From positions 35,105-99,104 of the forward strand of contig CAYXVF010000006.1 in NCBI GenBank assembly GCA_964468125.1: a stretch of DNA of 64,000 nt, written 5' to 3'. Shown piece after piece: positions 1 through 9,520 of the stretch. Below the pieces are notes generated by a model. The model saw only the letters and a program-made list of their open reading frames with translations. It had not been told where the DNA came from and made no database searches. The translations under genes and the position numbers were made by a program. The DNA is from CAYXVF01 sp964468125 (GTDB taxonomy: Bacteria > Myxococcota > XYA12-FULL-58-9 > CAYXVF01). The number at the start of each line of letters is the position of its first letter. The stretch's first letter is position 1.

Positions 1-3
1 GAG

Positions 4-1536
4 ATGAGCCGCGGGCACACGACGCTCGCTGCTTACCGCCGCAGCTGCGCGGCACGGCTCGGAAGCGTTCTCGGTCGTCGAACGCTCGTCGGTACCCTCG
101 ACGCCTACCAGGAAACCATCAGTGTCGCCGAAAGCGAGCATCATACCTTTGAGCTCCCTTTTGATTCGAGTACACCGCTCGGCGAGCTCACGGTCATTCC
201 TGCGGGTCCCGATCCACTCTCCGCCGGACAACCGGTTGCAGTGAGCGCGGTCCTCGGTGAGCGAGTCGGCGCTTTTCTAGGCATCGCCTGCGACGACGGC
301 GAGGTCATCGATGGACGCTCACTCGTCGACCTCGCGTTTCAGCTCACCCTCGCCATGGAGGTCATCCTCGAGCGCGCGGAGGCTTACCGCGAGGCGGAGG
401 TCATGGCCAACGAGGCGCGCGCCAAGGCCGACCTCCTCGCCACCGTCTCCCACGAAATCCGAACGCCACTGAATGCCATCATCAACCTACCGGAGCGCAT
501 CCGGCAGGAGTTTGATGGTGGTTTTTCGGGCAACGAAGAGGTCGTCTTGCGCTCGGTTAGCATGCTCGAACGTAGCGGCGCTCATCTACTCAACCTCGTC
601 AATGACATTCTCGATGTCAGCCGCATCGAAGCCGGTGAGATGCGCCTGCGGCCCGGCGAAATCCCGGCACGTCAGGTTCTCGAAGATGCGATCGCCTCTT
701 GCCAGCCGTTGGCCGAGGACCGCTCGGTAGCGATCGAAGTCGAGTGTGATGAACGAGCCGGGGAGTTGCTCGCCGATCCCCTGCGTCTCACGCAGATCCT
801 GACCAATCTAGTGACCAACGGTGTGAAGTACTCGCGTGAGCACGAGAGGGTCACCGTCCGGGCGTTGGATGCGGGCGATCGCGTCTGTTTTTCCGTGGAG
901 GACCGCGGAATCGGGATCAGCATCAAGGATCAGGAGCGCATCTTCGAGCGCTACATCCGACTGCAGAGCGATCTGAGCGAGGACGAGAGCTCTGGGTCCG
1001 GTCTCGGCCTGCACATCACGCGAAAGCTCGTCGAGCTACACGAAGGCTCGATCTGGGTGGAGAGCGAGCTCGGCCGGGGGTCGACGTTCCACGTTGAGCT
1101 GCCCCGACGGGCCCGATCGCTGGAGATGTTGAGAGGCATTGGAGAACGGGCAGTAACCCCGCCCCGCGCGGGGCAGGACCATACGATCCTCTTGGTCGAT
1201 GACGACGCTACGGTCCTCGAGACCGCCGAGCTCCTTCTCGAGGAGCTCGGTCACGCCCTCGTGTGCACGACCGACGTGCGTCGGATCGATGAGCTGATTC
1301 AAGACCATCGCCCGTCGCTGATGCTCCTCGATGTGTCGATGAACGGCGTGAACGGCCTCGACATCTTGAAACGACTCCGCGTCGATTTCGACGAGCACGA
1401 GCTTCCGGTTCTGGTGTCGAGTGGGCACCCGCTGGAGGCCCGAGACCTCGAGGCGCTCGGGGCCGGCTGGCTGCCGAAACCCTGGCGTCGCGTCGACCTT
1501 CTCGATGCGGTGAGCCGCCGCATGCGCAGCGCCTGA
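4..1536 (+). CDS. Hybrid sensor histidine kinase with C-terminal receiver (probably 5'-truncated by window edge)
   Basis: Two-component phosphorelay protein, 510 residues visible. The first ~130 residues look like the end of a GAF-type sensor. A HisKA phosphoacceptor helix follows (SHEIRTPLNAI, His near residue 150), then a HATPase domain with DRGIGI and GSGLGL boxes. The last ~115 residues are a receiver: acidic VDDD pocket, phosphorylatable Asp in LLLDVSM, and Lys in LPKPW. No transmembrane segment is visible, so a soluble kinase is likely. The reading frame is open to the first base, so the true start may lie upstream. No partner regulator is adjacent and the signal is unknown. Confidence 0.88.
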   Translation: MSRGHTTLAAYRRSCAARLGSVLGRRTLVGTLDAYQETISVAESEHHTFELPFDSSTPLGELTVIPAGPDPLSAGQPVAVSAVLGERVGAFLGIACDDGEVIDGRSLVDLAFQLTLAMEVILERAEAYREAEVMANEARAKADLLATVSHEIRTPLNAIINLPERIRQEFDGGFSGNEEVVLRSVSMLERSGAHLLNLVNDILDVSRIEAGEMRLRPGEIPARQVLEDAIASCQPLAEDRSVAIEVECDERAGELLADPLRLTQILTNLVTNGVKYSREHERVTVRALDAGDRVCFSVEDRGIGISIKDQERIFERYIRLQSDLSEDESSGSGLGLHITRKLVELHEGSIWVESELGRGSTFHVELPRRARSLEMLRGIGERAVTPPRAGQDHTILLVDDDATVLETAELLLEELGHALVCTTDVRRIDELIQDHRPSLMLLDVSMNGVNGLDILKRLRVDFDEHELPVLVSSGHPLEARDLEALGAGWLPKPWRRVDLLDAVSRRMRSA

Positions 1537-1562
1537 GCGAGCCCCGGGCTCTCGCTTCTGCC

Positions 1563-4121
1563 TCAGGTCCCCACTCGGAGCAGCTGCACCAGCGGCCGAT
1601 CGAGGCGAAACTCCTCGTCGATGATGACCTCGCCGTGAATCGCCCAGGTGAGGTCGTCCTGATCATCGACCAAGGTCTGCGTCACCATCCAGTGATTGCG
1701 CTCCCGTTCGGCAATGGTGCTCATGTCCGACTGTCGCGCTCGGGGCCCGAAGTCGAGGGTCTCGTACTCCTGGAAGAAGGGCTCGAGCTCCCGAGCGAGC
1801 TGGTCAGCGAGCTCACCCTCTTCGCCTCCACGGAACATCGTCGACGCACTCACCCAGTCCCGAAGAGAGAGCGCACGAATTGCTTGATGCATCTCCGCAC
1901 GGACCCGTGTGAGAAAGCGTCGCTTGTCACGACGGGGGTCGAAGCTCACCTGCCGCCGTCCCTCGCTCTCAGATGAGTCCTCTTCGACGGACTCAGGGTT
2001 CACCAGGGCCTCCCACTCAGTGATCAACGAATTGTCGACCAGATAGAGCATGGAGCGGAGGTAGATCTCGATTTCTTCTACCCGATCGTCTTTAAAGCGC
2101 TCGGGAACGGTCTGTACGAGAGTTCGGTAGGCGTCGCTCAGATAGCGCAACACCAGCCCCTCGCTGCGCTCGAGTCCATACTCCTTCACGTACTCGCGAA
2201 AGGACATGCACCGCTCGTAGAGATCACGCGCGATCGATTTCGGCCGAATGTTCTCCTCGCGGACCCAAGGATGTTTCGCCGCAAAGGCGTTGTAGGTCTC
2301 GTAGATCAGCTCCGCTTTCGGCTTGGGCGCTTCGACCTTGTCGAGCTCCTCCATTCGCTCTTCGTATTCCACTCCCGCGGCCTTGAGCTCCGCAAGCCGC
2401 TCGCCCTTGAGCTTGTCGATCTGTTTGAAGAGGATCGCCCTGGGGTTCTCGAGGATCGATTCCACGAGGGAGAGGACGTCTAGCGCGTACTCGTCAGATT
2501 GTGGGTCGAGGACTTCCAGCGCGGCGACGAGATAGAGCGAAAGCGTGTGATTGAGGGAGAAGTCACGCTGCAGCTCTTCGTCGACGACCACTCGGTTACC
2601 GAGCTTGCGGTTGCGAATGATGCTGACGATCGAAGCGTCACGAAGGCTCTTGAATAGCGCTCGCGCAACGCGCCGTTGCTGCTTGCGTTTTTCGTCCCCG
2701 CCATGAGCGCGGCCAATGAGCTCGACCACCCTGCCGTATCCACCACCCCGAATCGAGCCGTACCCCTGAATGGCATTCAGAAGCATTGCATGGGTCACCT
2801 GAAAACGCGACTCGAGAGGTTCGGGCTGCTTGTCTACGAGCTGTCGATAGGTCTGCTCGTTCCAATTGACGAAGTTCCGGTCCGGCGGCTTCTTCTTCTG
2901 CAGTTTCTTCTTCTTTTGCGGGTTCGCCGCGACTTTCATCTCTATCTTGCGATTCTCGATCACGTACTCGGGCGCCTCGCAGACCACGGTCCCCGCATCG
3001 TCGTATCCTTTCCGTCCGGCGCGCCCCGCGATCTGCTTGAAGTCCCGAGCCGAGAGAATACCGAGCTTCTCTCCGTCAAACTTGAAGAGCTTCGTGAACA
3101 GGACGGTGCGGATCGGAATGTTAATCCCCACCCCCAACGTGTCGGTTCCCGATACGATGCGCAGCAGTCCCGTTTGTGCGAGCTGTTCGACCAGGCGTCG
3201 ATACTTCGGCAGGAGTCCCGCGTGGTGAAGACCGAGTCCGTGCCGGACGTAGCGTTGCACGTCCTTGCCGTAGGGTGAATCAAAGCGAAACCCCTTGAGC
3301 TCTTCCTGGATTCGCTTCTTTGTCTCCTTGCTCGCAACGTCGATGCTGGTCAGATTTTGGACCTGCTCCGCTGCCTCCCGCTGGGTAAAATTCACCAGGT
3401 AGATTGGCGCCTTCTCGCGCCGAATGAGCTCAGAGATCGTTTCGTGGAGGGGGGTCTCGACGTACTCGAACTCGAGGGGAACGGGTCGTTCGGCGTTCGC
3501 GACCCGAACGACCGTGCGTCCCGATAGCTTCTCGAGCGATTCTTCGATCTCCCGCGTGTCACCGAGTGTCGCGGACATCAGAAGATACTGAGCGTCCGGG
3601 CGAGCAATGAGAGGGATCTGCCAAGCAGCTCCTCGGTCGCGATCGCCGTAGTAGTGGAACTCGTCCATCACGACAAAGTCGATCGGTATCTCATCCGGAG
3701 GCGCAAGACAGAGGTTCGAGAGAATCTCGGCGGTGCAACAGATCACCGGGGCGTCCCGATTCACCGTGGCATCGCCAGTCATCATTCCAACGTGCTCCGC
3801 TCCCACCTCGTCGCAGAGCTGGAAGAACTTCTCGCTGACCAGCGCCTTGATCGGCGCCGTGTAGAATACGCGCCGCTCCTGGGCGACCGCTCGGAAGACG
3901 AGAGCAAAAGCCACCAGGCTCTTTCCGGAGCCCGTGGGGGTGCTCAAGATGACGTGGTTGTCGCTCATCAGCTCGAGGATCGCCTGCTCCTGGGCGGGAT
4001 AGAGCTCGAAGCCTTGGGCGGAGACACCCTCGACAAACGCCATGGCGACGGCTTCTCCGTCGCCACCGCGTGCGGCGTCGATGAAGTCCGCGAGGGCGGG
4101 TTTGGGAAACGGGTCGCTCAT
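1563..4121 (-). CDS. Ski2-like DExH-box RNA/DNA helicase with DUF3516-type C-terminus
   Basis: ATP-dependent superfamily 2 helicase, 852 residues. Walker A TPTGSGKS lies near residues 61-68, followed by motif II DEFH, motif III SAT and motif VI QIAGRAGRKG. The long C-terminal half resembles the DUF3516 extension of actinobacterial and myxobacterial helicases; it is rich in charged residues and has a Lys-rich stretch. I start at the ATG giving MSDPFPKP. The frame stays open further upstream, but that would run into the leader of the divergent squalene synthase gene. The substrate is unknown; RNA processing is the usual suggestion for this group. Confidence 0.87.
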   Translation of the reverse strand: MSDPFPKPALADFIDAARGGDGEAVAMAFVEGVSAQGFELYPAQEQAILELMSDNHVILSTPTGSGKSLVAFALVFRAVAQERRVFYTAPIKALVSEKFFQLCDEVGAEHVGMMTGDATVNRDAPVICCTAEILSNLCLAPPDEIPIDFVVMDEFHYYGDRDRGAAWQIPLIARPDAQYLLMSATLGDTREIEESLEKLSGRTVVRVANAERPVPLEFEYVETPLHETISELIRREKAPIYLVNFTQREAAEQVQNLTSIDVASKETKKRIQEELKGFRFDSPYGKDVQRYVRHGLGLHHAGLLPKYRRLVEQLAQTGLLRIVSGTDTLGVGINIPIRTVLFTKLFKFDGEKLGILSARDFKQIAGRAGRKGYDDAGTVVCEAPEYVIENRKIEMKVAANPQKKKKLQKKKPPDRNFVNWNEQTYRQLVDKQPEPLESRFQVTHAMLLNAIQGYGSIRGGGYGRVVELIGRAHGGDEKRKQQRRVARALFKSLRDASIVSIIRNRKLGNRVVVDEELQRDFSLNHTLSLYLVAALEVLDPQSDEYALDVLSLVESILENPRAILFKQIDKLKGERLAELKAAGVEYEERMEELDKVEAPKPKAELIYETYNAFAAKHPWVREENIRPKSIARDLYERCMSFREYVKEYGLERSEGLVLRYLSDAYRTLVQTVPERFKDDRVEEIEIYLRSMLYLVDNSLITEWEALVNPESVEEDSSESEGRRQVSFDPRRDKRRFLTRVRAEMHQAIRALSLRDWVSASTMFRGGEEGELADQLARELEPFFQEYETLDFGPRARQSDMSTIAERERNHWMVTQTLVDDQDDLTWAIHGEVIIDEEFRLDRPLVQLLRVGT

Positions 4122-4225
4122 CTCGCGCGGTGTAGCGCAGGGGGGGAGCACACGGCAAACTCTGACGCGGCGCTTCATTTCAATCTGCTTGCAATTTCGC
4201 CACGCATGGCCCACCAATCCGGACG

Positions 4226-5296
4226 ATGGCAACCGAGGCCGATTGGCGCTTCTGCCGGCAGATGCTCCCACGCGTCAGCCGCACCTTTGCGCTCAACATC
4301 CGCATTCTCGAGGGTGAGCTCCACGACGCGGCGCTTTTGGCCTATCTCCTCTGCCGCATTCTCGACACGATCGAAGACGACACTCGCGTCGACGGAGAAG
4401 AACGAGCGAGGCTCTTGAACGACTGCGGAGACCTGATCGCGAGCCGTTTTGCCGATCGCGACGCCCTGAAGGTTTGGCTCGAGGAGGCCCGCGCGATCTC
4501 GGGCAAGAGCGATGACATCGAGCTCGTGCGCGGAACGGATCGTGTCGTGCGCTGCCTCCACGCCCTCGACGATCGTCTTCAGGATGCGGTCTACCGCTCC
4601 TCTGAGCGGATGGCTCGAGGAATGGCCCGATTCTGCTCCGCCCCGCGTTTTGACGCGTACACGCCGCTCGCTACCGAGGCGGATCTCGACGAGTACTGCT
4701 ACGTCGTCGCCGGGACGGTCGGAGAAATGCTCTGCGGCCTCTTTACGGGATACTACCCGGGCCTCCCCGACGATTCGGTGCACCGAATGGACGAGACCGC
4801 GGTGAGCTTTGGACTCGGGCTCCAAGTGACGAACATCGCGAAGGACTTTGTCACGGACCGCGACCGGGGCGACTGCTTCATCCCCGCGAGCTACTTCGAA
4901 GACGAGGGCGCGTCGCGCTCGGATCTGAGCCGACTCGACCCACGCCTGGCGGCACGCTTGGTCACCCGTTTGGCCAGGAAGGCCATCACCCACCTCGACG
5001 ACGCAATGACCTACACGTTGGCGATCCCACGCAAGTATTGGCGACTGCGTCTATTCTGCCTGTGGCCCCTTTGGATGGCGGTCGCCACGCTTCAGCGTTT
5101 GTCCAAGTCGACGGAGGCGCTCGCTCTCGGAGGAGCGGTCAAGATCACCCGGGCCGAAGTTCGTGAGATTCTCCTCAAGACGACACTCAGAGTCTGGTCT
5201 GATGGTTTGCTCGGAAACGACTACCGACGAATGCGTGCGGCGGTGCTGACGCTTCTGGATCCGACCGAGGAAGAGCTCGAGGCTCTCTCCTCGTGA
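4226..5296 (+). CDS. Squalene/phytoene synthase family protein, squalene synthase-like
   Basis: Head-to-head prenyl transferase, 356 residues, close to the size of one-gene squalene synthases. The first Asp-rich Mg-diphosphate motif is DTIEDD (residues 47-52). The second region is NIAKDFVTDRDRGDCFIP (203-218). This pattern fits farnesyl-diphosphate farnesyltransferase making squalene for sterols or hopanoids better than phytoene synthase. The C-terminal ~70 residues include an aromatic-rich hydrophobic stretch that could associate with membrane. It is divergent from the helicase gene and its stop overlaps the next gene's GTG start (GTGA). Confidence 0.85.
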   Translation: MATEADWRFCRQMLPRVSRTFALNIRILEGELHDAALLAYLLCRILDTIEDDTRVDGEERARLLNDCGDLIASRFADRDALKVWLEEARAISGKSDDIELVRGTDRVVRCLHALDDRLQDAVYRSSERMARGMARFCSAPRFDAYTPLATEADLDEYCYVVAGTVGEMLCGLFTGYYPGLPDDSVHRMDETAVSFGLGLQVTNIAKDFVTDRDRGDCFIPASYFEDEGASRSDLSRLDPRLAARLVTRLARKAITHLDDAMTYTLAIPRKYWRLRLFCLWPLWMAVATLQRLSKSTEALALGGAVKITRAEVREILLKTTLRVWSDGLLGNDYRRMRAAVLTLLDPTEEELEALSS

Positions 5297-5739
5297 GCTC
5301 CGGAATTTTGGCCGTCGACTTGGGCCTCCGTTGCGGACTGGCCTTCTTCGAGGCGGACGGCACGCTCGCCTGGTTTCGCTCCCACCATTTCGCCAACGTC
5401 GCCGCGCTGAAGCGCGCGGTCTATGGCCTGGTGCGGGATGCCAACCCGTCACTCGTGGTGGTAGAGGGCGATAGCCGCCTTGCAGCGATCTGGGAGAAGA
5501 GCGCGCTGAAGCTGGGAGCGAGTTTGGTCCATCCATCGCCGGAGCGCTGGCGGCGCGATGTCTTGCTTCCACGCGAACAGAGAAGCTCCGCAGTCGCCAA
5601 GGCCTCTGCCCACACACTCGCGGAAACGCTCATCGCCGAGCGCGCGGCGAACGGTGCCACTGAGCTTCGCACTGACACGGCGGAGGCGATCTGCCTGGGT
5701 TGGTGGGCATTCAAGGAGCTTCCGACTGTCAGTGAATGA
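5293..5739 (+). CDS. Small RuvC/RNase H-fold protein, putative nuclease
   Basis: 148 residues with the layout of a RuvC-like resolvase. A first strand carries Asp (AVDLGLRCG, D9), a later strand carries Glu (VVVEGD, E58), and a C-terminal helix carries TDTAEAICLGWW (D128, E131). These match the acidic active-site positions of RuvC and related nucleases. I infer a nuclease or inactive relative; no substrate can be named. The GTG start overlaps the squalene synthase stop, so translation is probably coupled. The 3' end overlaps the convergent PilZ gene by 11 nt. Confidence 0.6.
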   Translation: MSSGILAVDLGLRCGLAFFEADGTLAWFRSHHFANVAALKRAVYGLVRDANPSLVVVEGDSRLAAIWEKSALKLGASLVHPSPERWRRDVLLPREQRSSAVAKASAHTLAETLIAERAANGATELRTDTAEAICLGWWAFKELPTVSE

Positions 5740-6382
5740 CCTGGCGCGGGGGTTGAAGCATTGTGTGAATCGCGCTCATGAAGTCCGGTCGATGCTCCAA
5801 GAAAACCACGGAGAAGCCGCTCGAGCGCCGGTCGATCACCTGCGCGGAGCAGGCGGTCAGTGGCGACTCAGCAAGGTCCACCCGGTCCTCGGCGGGAAGG
5901 TAGACGCGGATGCGATCATAGAGCTCGGGAAGGTCATCCCCCTCGAAATGGGCGCCGTCTTCGCTGAGCTTCGTGATCCGGACGGGCACCGCCTCGGCGT
6001 CTTTTGCCCAGTAGGTGGTCGCTCGCTCGTGAATTCTCGAGTGCGCGATCGACTGAATCGTGGCCACGGAGTGATTGAGTAGATTCGATACGAGGCGGCG
6101 CAAATCCTCGCGGGCCTCGGCGGAGAGCCCGATGAATTCAAATGCGCACCCGAACTCTTCCGTGCGCACGACCTGGCCTCGCACCTCGATTTCCCCGTCA
6201 CCGGTGAGGATGGCCATATCGAGGAGGCTGCCTCCTTTGAGGGGCGGCTGCATCAGGAGAAAGAGGCCTCCCACGCTGACGTTGCGGGTGAAGTAGAGCA
6301 GCTCCTCACCGTGCACACCCTGTGCGCGCACGCGGAGCCTGACCGAAACCCGAAGATGTCGTCGCTCTCGATCCGAGGACAT
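5729..6382 (-). CDS. PilZ domain protein (cyclic-di-GMP receptor), possible tandem degenerate PilZ
   Basis: 217 residues. The N-terminal ~100 residues carry both PilZ ligand motifs: RxxxR (R7-R11) and NVSVGG (N34-G39), so c-di-GMP binding is expected. The C-terminal half has beta-rich TKLSEDGAHFEG and SSGFSVVFLE segments without a full motif set, and may be a second, degenerate PilZ fold. A strong Shine-Dalgarno (AAGGAGG) sits 8 nt before the ATG. It is transcribed away from the YkgJ-like gene. Output partner unknown. Confidence 0.8.
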   Translation of the reverse strand: MSSDRERRHLRVSVRLRVRAQGVHGEELLYFTRNVSVGGLFLLMQPPLKGGSLLDMAILTGDGEIEVRGQVVRTEEFGCAFEFIGLSAEAREDLRRLVSNLLNHSVATIQSIAHSRIHERATTYWAKDAEAVPVRITKLSEDGAHFEGDDLPELYDRIRVYLPAEDRVDLAESPLTACSAQVIDRRSSGFSVVFLEHRPDFMSAIHTMLQPPRQVIH

Positions 6383-6444
6383 AAAGCCTCCTTCGTGTTA
6401 GGAGCGGTACGGAGTACACTTCGATTGATACGAAAATTGAACCG

Positions 6445-6867
6445 ATGCCTCTCCCCGTTCTCGATGCCTTCGGCGAAGGAATCCGCTTTGAATGCCAACA
6501 GAGCGGCAAATGCTGCACCTCCCGCGGGGCCTACGGCTTCGTCTACCTCACCCTCCAAGACCGTCGACGACTCGCCACTCATCTGAAGATGAGCACCCAG
6601 CGCTTCACGAAGACCTACTGCGCCAAGACCGATGGGCAGTTTCATCTCAAGCATCCGGAGCGAGACTGCGGCTTCCTCGAAGGTACGGGCTGCGGCGTCT
6701 ACGAAGCCCGTCCGACCCAGTGCCGGACTTGGCCCTTCTGGCCCGAGAACATGAACCCCCGGGCCTGGCGCAAGGAGGTGGCGAGCTTCTGCCCCGGCGT
6801 CGGCAAGGGACGCCTCTACTCAGTGGAAGAGATCGAGGCAATCCTCGCCGAGCAGGACGAAGACTAG
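6445..6867 (+). CDS. YkgJ-family cysteine-cluster protein
   Basis: 140 residues with the YkgJ/UPF0153 cysteine pattern: C17, the GKCC pair (C23/C24), then single cysteines in TYC, RDCGF, GCGVY, QCRTWPF and FCPG. The family is thought to bind a metal or Fe-S cluster and is poorly characterised. The TAG stop shares three bases (CTAG) with the stop of the convergent penicillin acylase gene, so the two genes have no spacer. Confidence 0.8.
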   Translation: MPLPVLDAFGEGIRFECQQSGKCCTSRGAYGFVYLTLQDRRRLATHLKMSTQRFTKTYCAKTDGQFHLKHPERDCGFLEGTGCGVYEARPTQCRTWPFWPENMNPRAWRKEVASFCPGVGKGRLYSVEEIEAILAEQDED

Positions 6868-9419
6868 GGCGCCGGCACGAGCTGTAGTCGACCTTCAGAT
6901 GTGGTTTCGAGCAATTCGCGGTCCATCGTGATCGCGTAGGGCTCGGCGGTCTCCCAGGCGCGACGGTGGTCCGAGTAGTGCTCGCTCGCGCTCGCACCCG
7001 AGTTCCCCGCGTCGAGTACCATGCGGGCCCGTGGCGGATCGGTGAGCTCCACCACAAAGCGCAGGGCCGATCCGTGGTTCACGGGCAGGCCGTCCTCGGA
7101 ACGCACGGTCTCGCCGTAGCCGGTCACGGGACGCGGCTCCACCGCGAAGAGGCTGCCTATCACCGGCAGCTCGCCCATCGGATGGGCCGGCGCCAAGGTG
7201 TGGTGCCTCCCCCACCGCCAAGTCGCGGGTGTAGATCCCGCCATCTCCTGAATCCGATCGAGAGCGCGATCCGCGGCGCGCGCCACAAATGCCTTCAGTC
7301 CTCCCTCCGCGAAGAGCGGCGACCCCTTGCCGGCGGCTTCCTCGAGAAGCGCGACTTCTACCGCTGCACGCAAGCCGTGCTGATCAAAGGTCTGGGCCGC
7401 GATCGCTTCACCCAAGATCGGAACCATCACTTCAACGCGCAACGCCTCGAGAAGCAACGTATAGGGGAGCGCACCGGTGCTCTCGATGCTGTAGACGCCG
7501 TCGAAGTTACGAACGGCGTCGCAAAAGCTCGAAACCAACTCCTGCGAGCGCCCATCGAGCTGCGACGGGCAGGCATCGGCCAAAATGGGCGCGAGCTGTC
7601 GCGCCTCCACCGACGTGTGGTCGAGCTGAATGTCGAGAAAATCTTCCGGGCCAAAGGGTTTCTTGCCCAGCTGTTCGCGAATGCGTTCGTCGATCCTCTT
7701 CGCGCGGTGATACATCGCCCCGAAGGCGCCAGCGAACTTCATGGCCTGCCAATCATCGTCAACGACTCGTTGATTCGACGAGACGATGTACCCAGCCTCC
7801 GGATTGGTGAGCTGCGGCTTGTAATCCGCGCTGAGGAAGCCGACCCAGTCCGCCTTGGACGAGCTTCCGTCGCGTGGCAAGTGAGTGTTCTCGTCGCTCG
7901 CCCGGATGGCGATCGCGGATGCGAGGCGATAGGCGATCGTGCCGTCGGTGAACGCGAGAGCCATGTTCTGGCCTGCGATCGACATTTTGGCCACCTCCCG
8001 ATGGACCGCATCGATGTCACGGGCACGATAGAAATCCCAAAACGCGGTGATCAGCTCGCCGGAGAGCTCGGTCTCATAGCCGACCCACTTCAACGCAAAC
8101 CGGTCGTAGGTCGGGTGGCGGCCGGCGTAGCCTGCGCTCAGGACCGGTCCAAAACGCGAAATCTTCCAAGTCTCCTTCACCACCTCCGCGTCGGCGCCTT
8201 TGCCGAGGGCGAAGGTCTGCTCCACCGTCTCGAACGGCTCGACCTCGCCGTCCACGCGATAGGCGCTGCCGTCTTCGGTCACGTCGAGTCGGATCAGATC
8301 CTGCCCATCGACGAACGATGTGGTCATGCCCCAGGCGAAGTTGCGCGTGTGGCCGATGAGCACCGCGGGAATGCCTGGAAAGGTGATTCCCGCGGCGGTG
8401 AACTCAGGATGTTCGAGATGAGCGAGATAGAACACGCTCGGCAGCCGATGCTTGAGGTGCGGGTCGTTGCTCAGCATCGGGGCGCCGCTGCTCGTGTGTG
8501 CCCCGCTGACCACCCAAGAGTTCGACGCGCCCTGCCCGCCCTCGGCGAGCTCCACGAGATAGGGTTTGAACGCGGCGGCGAGCGCTTGCCGCAGAGGCTC
8601 CACCGTGAAGCGGCGACCGTGCTCCACAGGCTCCTCTTCCACAGGCTCGGTGGTGATGGCGTCTTCTTCACCGAGCGCATCGTCGAGCTTTTCGCGCATC
8701 TCTTCGAGGGAGGCAAAGCGCGCGCCGCTATGGGCCTCCTTGGACACGATCGGAACCCCGCCGGACGGAATGCCCACCATCAGCGCGGCCATGCGCGGAT
8801 CGTCTTCGCCGATCGTATCGAGGACCCGGGCGCGAAACAGCTCCGAGCTCGAGTCGAAGGCGAGGTCCCAGGACTGAAGCCGGGCGAGCGCGAGGGTGTG
8901 CTCGGGCTTCCAGGTCTCGAAGTCGAGGCCGAGGATCTCCATCTCCAGGGAACGGCCAGCGTGACGGGCGCCGTCGTTGACCCCGGCGGCGTAGGCCTCG
9001 AGGATTTCTCGGTCCCGCGCGCCGAGCTTCGCGATCTGCGCATCCAGGCGATGGGTGAGCATCCGAAGGCGTTGATCGGATGCCAGGAGATCCTTTCCGA
9101 AGATCTCGGTCAGGCGACCGGTCGCGGCGTGTCGGAGCACATCGAGCTGGAAGACACGATCGCGAGCGTGAACGAAGCCCAGCCCATAGGCGAGGTCGCG
9201 CTCGGCCTCCGCGAACAGGTGCGGCATGCCGTGCTCGTCGTAGTACACGTCCACGGGCGCTCGAGGACCCTCGGTACCGCTCGCCTCGACCACGAGAGGA
9301 ACCCGACTCGGCAGCGTGGGCGGCAGGTACGCCGCGGGTCGAAAATAGAGCGCGAGGGTGATCACCCCGAACGCGGCGAGCGCGGTTATCGCAATAAACG
9401 CACGGTAGACTGTTCTCAT
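6864..9419 (-). CDS. Penicillin acylase family (Ntn-hydrolase) exported amidohydrolase
   Basis: 851 residues. An N-terminal hydrophobic segment (residues 7-26) acts as a signal or anchor. The alpha-chain segment VYYDEHGMPHLFA is typical of the family. The autocatalytic cleavage site is GA/SNSWVV, giving Ser299 as the N-terminal nucleophile of the beta chain. The family hydrolyses amide bonds of beta-lactams or N-acyl homoserine lactones in the periplasm; the substrate here is unknown. The start is the ATG before the hydrophobic segment; a longer frame would add over 100 Arg/Pro-rich residues of no clear origin. Confidence 0.88.
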   Translation of the reverse strand: MRTVYRAFIAITALAAFGVITLALYFRPAAYLPPTLPSRVPLVVEASGTEGPRAPVDVYYDEHGMPHLFAEAERDLAYGLGFVHARDRVFQLDVLRHAATGRLTEIFGKDLLASDQRLRMLTHRLDAQIAKLGARDREILEAYAAGVNDGARHAGRSLEMEILGLDFETWKPEHTLALARLQSWDLAFDSSSELFRARVLDTIGEDDPRMAALMVGIPSGGVPIVSKEAHSGARFASLEEMREKLDDALGEEDAITTEPVEEEPVEHGRRFTVEPLRQALAAAFKPYLVELAEGGQGASNSWVVSGAHTSSGAPMLSNDPHLKHRLPSVFYLAHLEHPEFTAAGITFPGIPAVLIGHTRNFAWGMTTSFVDGQDLIRLDVTEDGSAYRVDGEVEPFETVEQTFALGKGADAEVVKETWKISRFGPVLSAGYAGRHPTYDRFALKWVGYETELSGELITAFWDFYRARDIDAVHREVAKMSIAGQNMALAFTDGTIAYRLASAIAIRASDENTHLPRDGSSSKADWVGFLSADYKPQLTNPEAGYIVSSNQRVVDDDWQAMKFAGAFGAMYHRAKRIDERIREQLGKKPFGPEDFLDIQLDHTSVEARQLAPILADACPSQLDGRSQELVSSFCDAVRNFDGVYSIESTGALPYTLLLEALRVEVMVPILGEAIAAQTFDQHGLRAAVEVALLEEAAGKGSPLFAEGGLKAFVARAADRALDRIQEMAGSTPATWRWGRHHTLAPAHPMGELPVIGSLFAVEPRPVTGYGETVRSEDGLPVNHGSALRFVVELTDPPRARMVLDAGNSGASASEHYSDHRRAWETAEPYAITMDRELLETTSEGRLQLVPAP

Positions 9420-9520
9420 GTCCGTTTCGGTCCTCGAAGCTTGCGTGTCCGATCCGCAATAACACGTTGAGCCCCAAGGCCAACCTTCACTTTCGCCGCA
9501 GACGTGGCACTTTCGTGGGC

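Noticed and set aside
4122..4271. 50-residue N-terminal extension of the helicase
   Set aside because: It would overlap the start of the divergent squalene synthase gene and is not helicase-like.
6966..9470. 834-codon ORF opposite the penicillin acylase gene
   Set aside because: A shadow frame of high-GC coding DNA; no recognisable domain, while the opposite strand has all family motifs.
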